DNA from: Candidatus Gastranaerophilales bacterium
GTDB lineage: Bacteria; Cyanobacteriota; Vampirovibrionia; Gastranaerophilales; Gastranaerophilaceae
Reading direction: 5' to 3'
Length of the DNA stretch: 40,820 nt
NCBI GenBank assembly: GCA_944324445.1
Contig: CALUWL010000008.1
Span: forward strand, 1-40,820
The notes beneath the pieces were generated by a model. The model ran no database searches, was not told the origin of the DNA, and saw only the letters and a program-made list of their open reading frames with translations. Each line of letters starts with the position of its first letter. The stretch's first letter is position 1. Positions 40,719 to 40,820 of the stretch are shown piece by piece. Both the position numbers and the translations under genes were made by a program.

Positions 40719-40820
40719 TACGCGTTTTTCCGCTTGTGAGATCCCACGTCGCTTTGGTATGGTCTTTGTGCTCGGCTTTTTATTCTCTTTAACGTAATTG
40801 AAAGTTTTAAACAAGCCGAG
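40719..40820 (-). CDS. C-terminal fragment of a minus-strand ORF
   Basis: A minus-strand frame is open from the window edge for about 33 codons to a TAA next to the terminator. The tail is strongly basic (KKPSTKTIPKRRG and onward), and the stretch is richer in GC than its surroundings. Its position, facing the cassette with a shared terminator between them, supports a real gene end. The product cannot be named. An inverted CTCGGCTT/AAGCCGAG pair (40771-40778 and 40813-40820) lies inside it. Confidence 0.35.

Noticed and set aside
40771-40820. CTCGGCTT / AAGCCGAG inverted repeat and GC-richer stretch at the right edge, as a possible mobile or interspersed repeat
   Set aside because: Only 8 bp with a 34-nt gap, and it lies in a frame that is open on the minus strand. 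A gene end explains it better; the window stops too soon to test a repeat.

Overview
The window is AT-rich and densely coded on both strands, and reads as chromosomal sequence rather than a mobile element. I infer a gut-type Gastranaerophilales ('Melainabacteria', non-photosynthetic relatives of Cyanobacteria). The reasons are the many prepilins of the A-FTxAE type, a YvcK-family protein with a membrane-anchored N terminus, two proteins of a lineage-type cassette opening with NNQQNFKG, and many short lineage-type hypothetical proteins. This placement comes from pattern recognition and has not been tested by phylogeny.

Layout. 1-6.7 kb: fragment of a probable radical SAM gene and an AI-2E-type permease (minus), then a plus-strand run lysA, cdaA (c-di-AMP synthase), a UvrD/PcrA-type helicase, rimM and trmD. 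6.7-9.3 kb: small zinc-ribbon protein, sugar-isomerase-type TIM barrel, and an orphan FliI/SctN-type export ATPase. 9.4-14.1 kb: short PxpA-like protein, YvcK-like protein, panB, panC and a two-helix membrane protein with a possible degenerate cyclase fold. 14.1-16.6 kb: four prepilin-like genes, one minus and three plus. 16.6-21.4 kb: a remodelled spc-type block (rpsE, rpmD, rplO, secY, adk), a terminator, an AbrB-like regulator behind a long inverted repeat, and map. 21.4-30.2 kb: EF-hand protein, coiled-coil protein, receiver/HD-GYP protein, PHP hydrolase, two polytopic membrane proteins, and a TPR-TPR-GGDEF operon. 30.3-39.1 kb: pgk, a small protein with its ribosome-binding site inside an inverted repeat, a secreted glycine-zipper protein, a GT-C-type membrane glycosyltransferase, a STAS-like protein, a PAS protein resembling a histidine kinase without its catalytic residues, a MalK/MsmX-type ATPase and leuA. 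39.2-40.8 kb: the two-gene NNQQNFKG cassette, a terminator, and the tail of a minus-strand ORF.

How the genes work together. Housekeeping functions dominate: translation, protein export, lysine, pantothenate and leucine synthesis, glycolysis. Second-messenger signalling is well represented, with one c-di-AMP synthase, one predicted c-di-GMP cyclase and one predicted c-di-GMP hydrolase, plus regulators that look catalytically silent.

The most interesting signals are regulatory. Exact extended -10 boxes (TGnTATAAT) recur, and some lie 7-8 nt from a start codon, implying leaderless mRNAs. Two -10 boxes sit between the arms of perfect inverted repeats. Six convergent gene pairs meet with no room for a terminator. 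No rRNA, tRNA, CRISPR array, insertion sequence or phage gene was recognised. No stretch over about 300 bases lacks a gene or a described feature.
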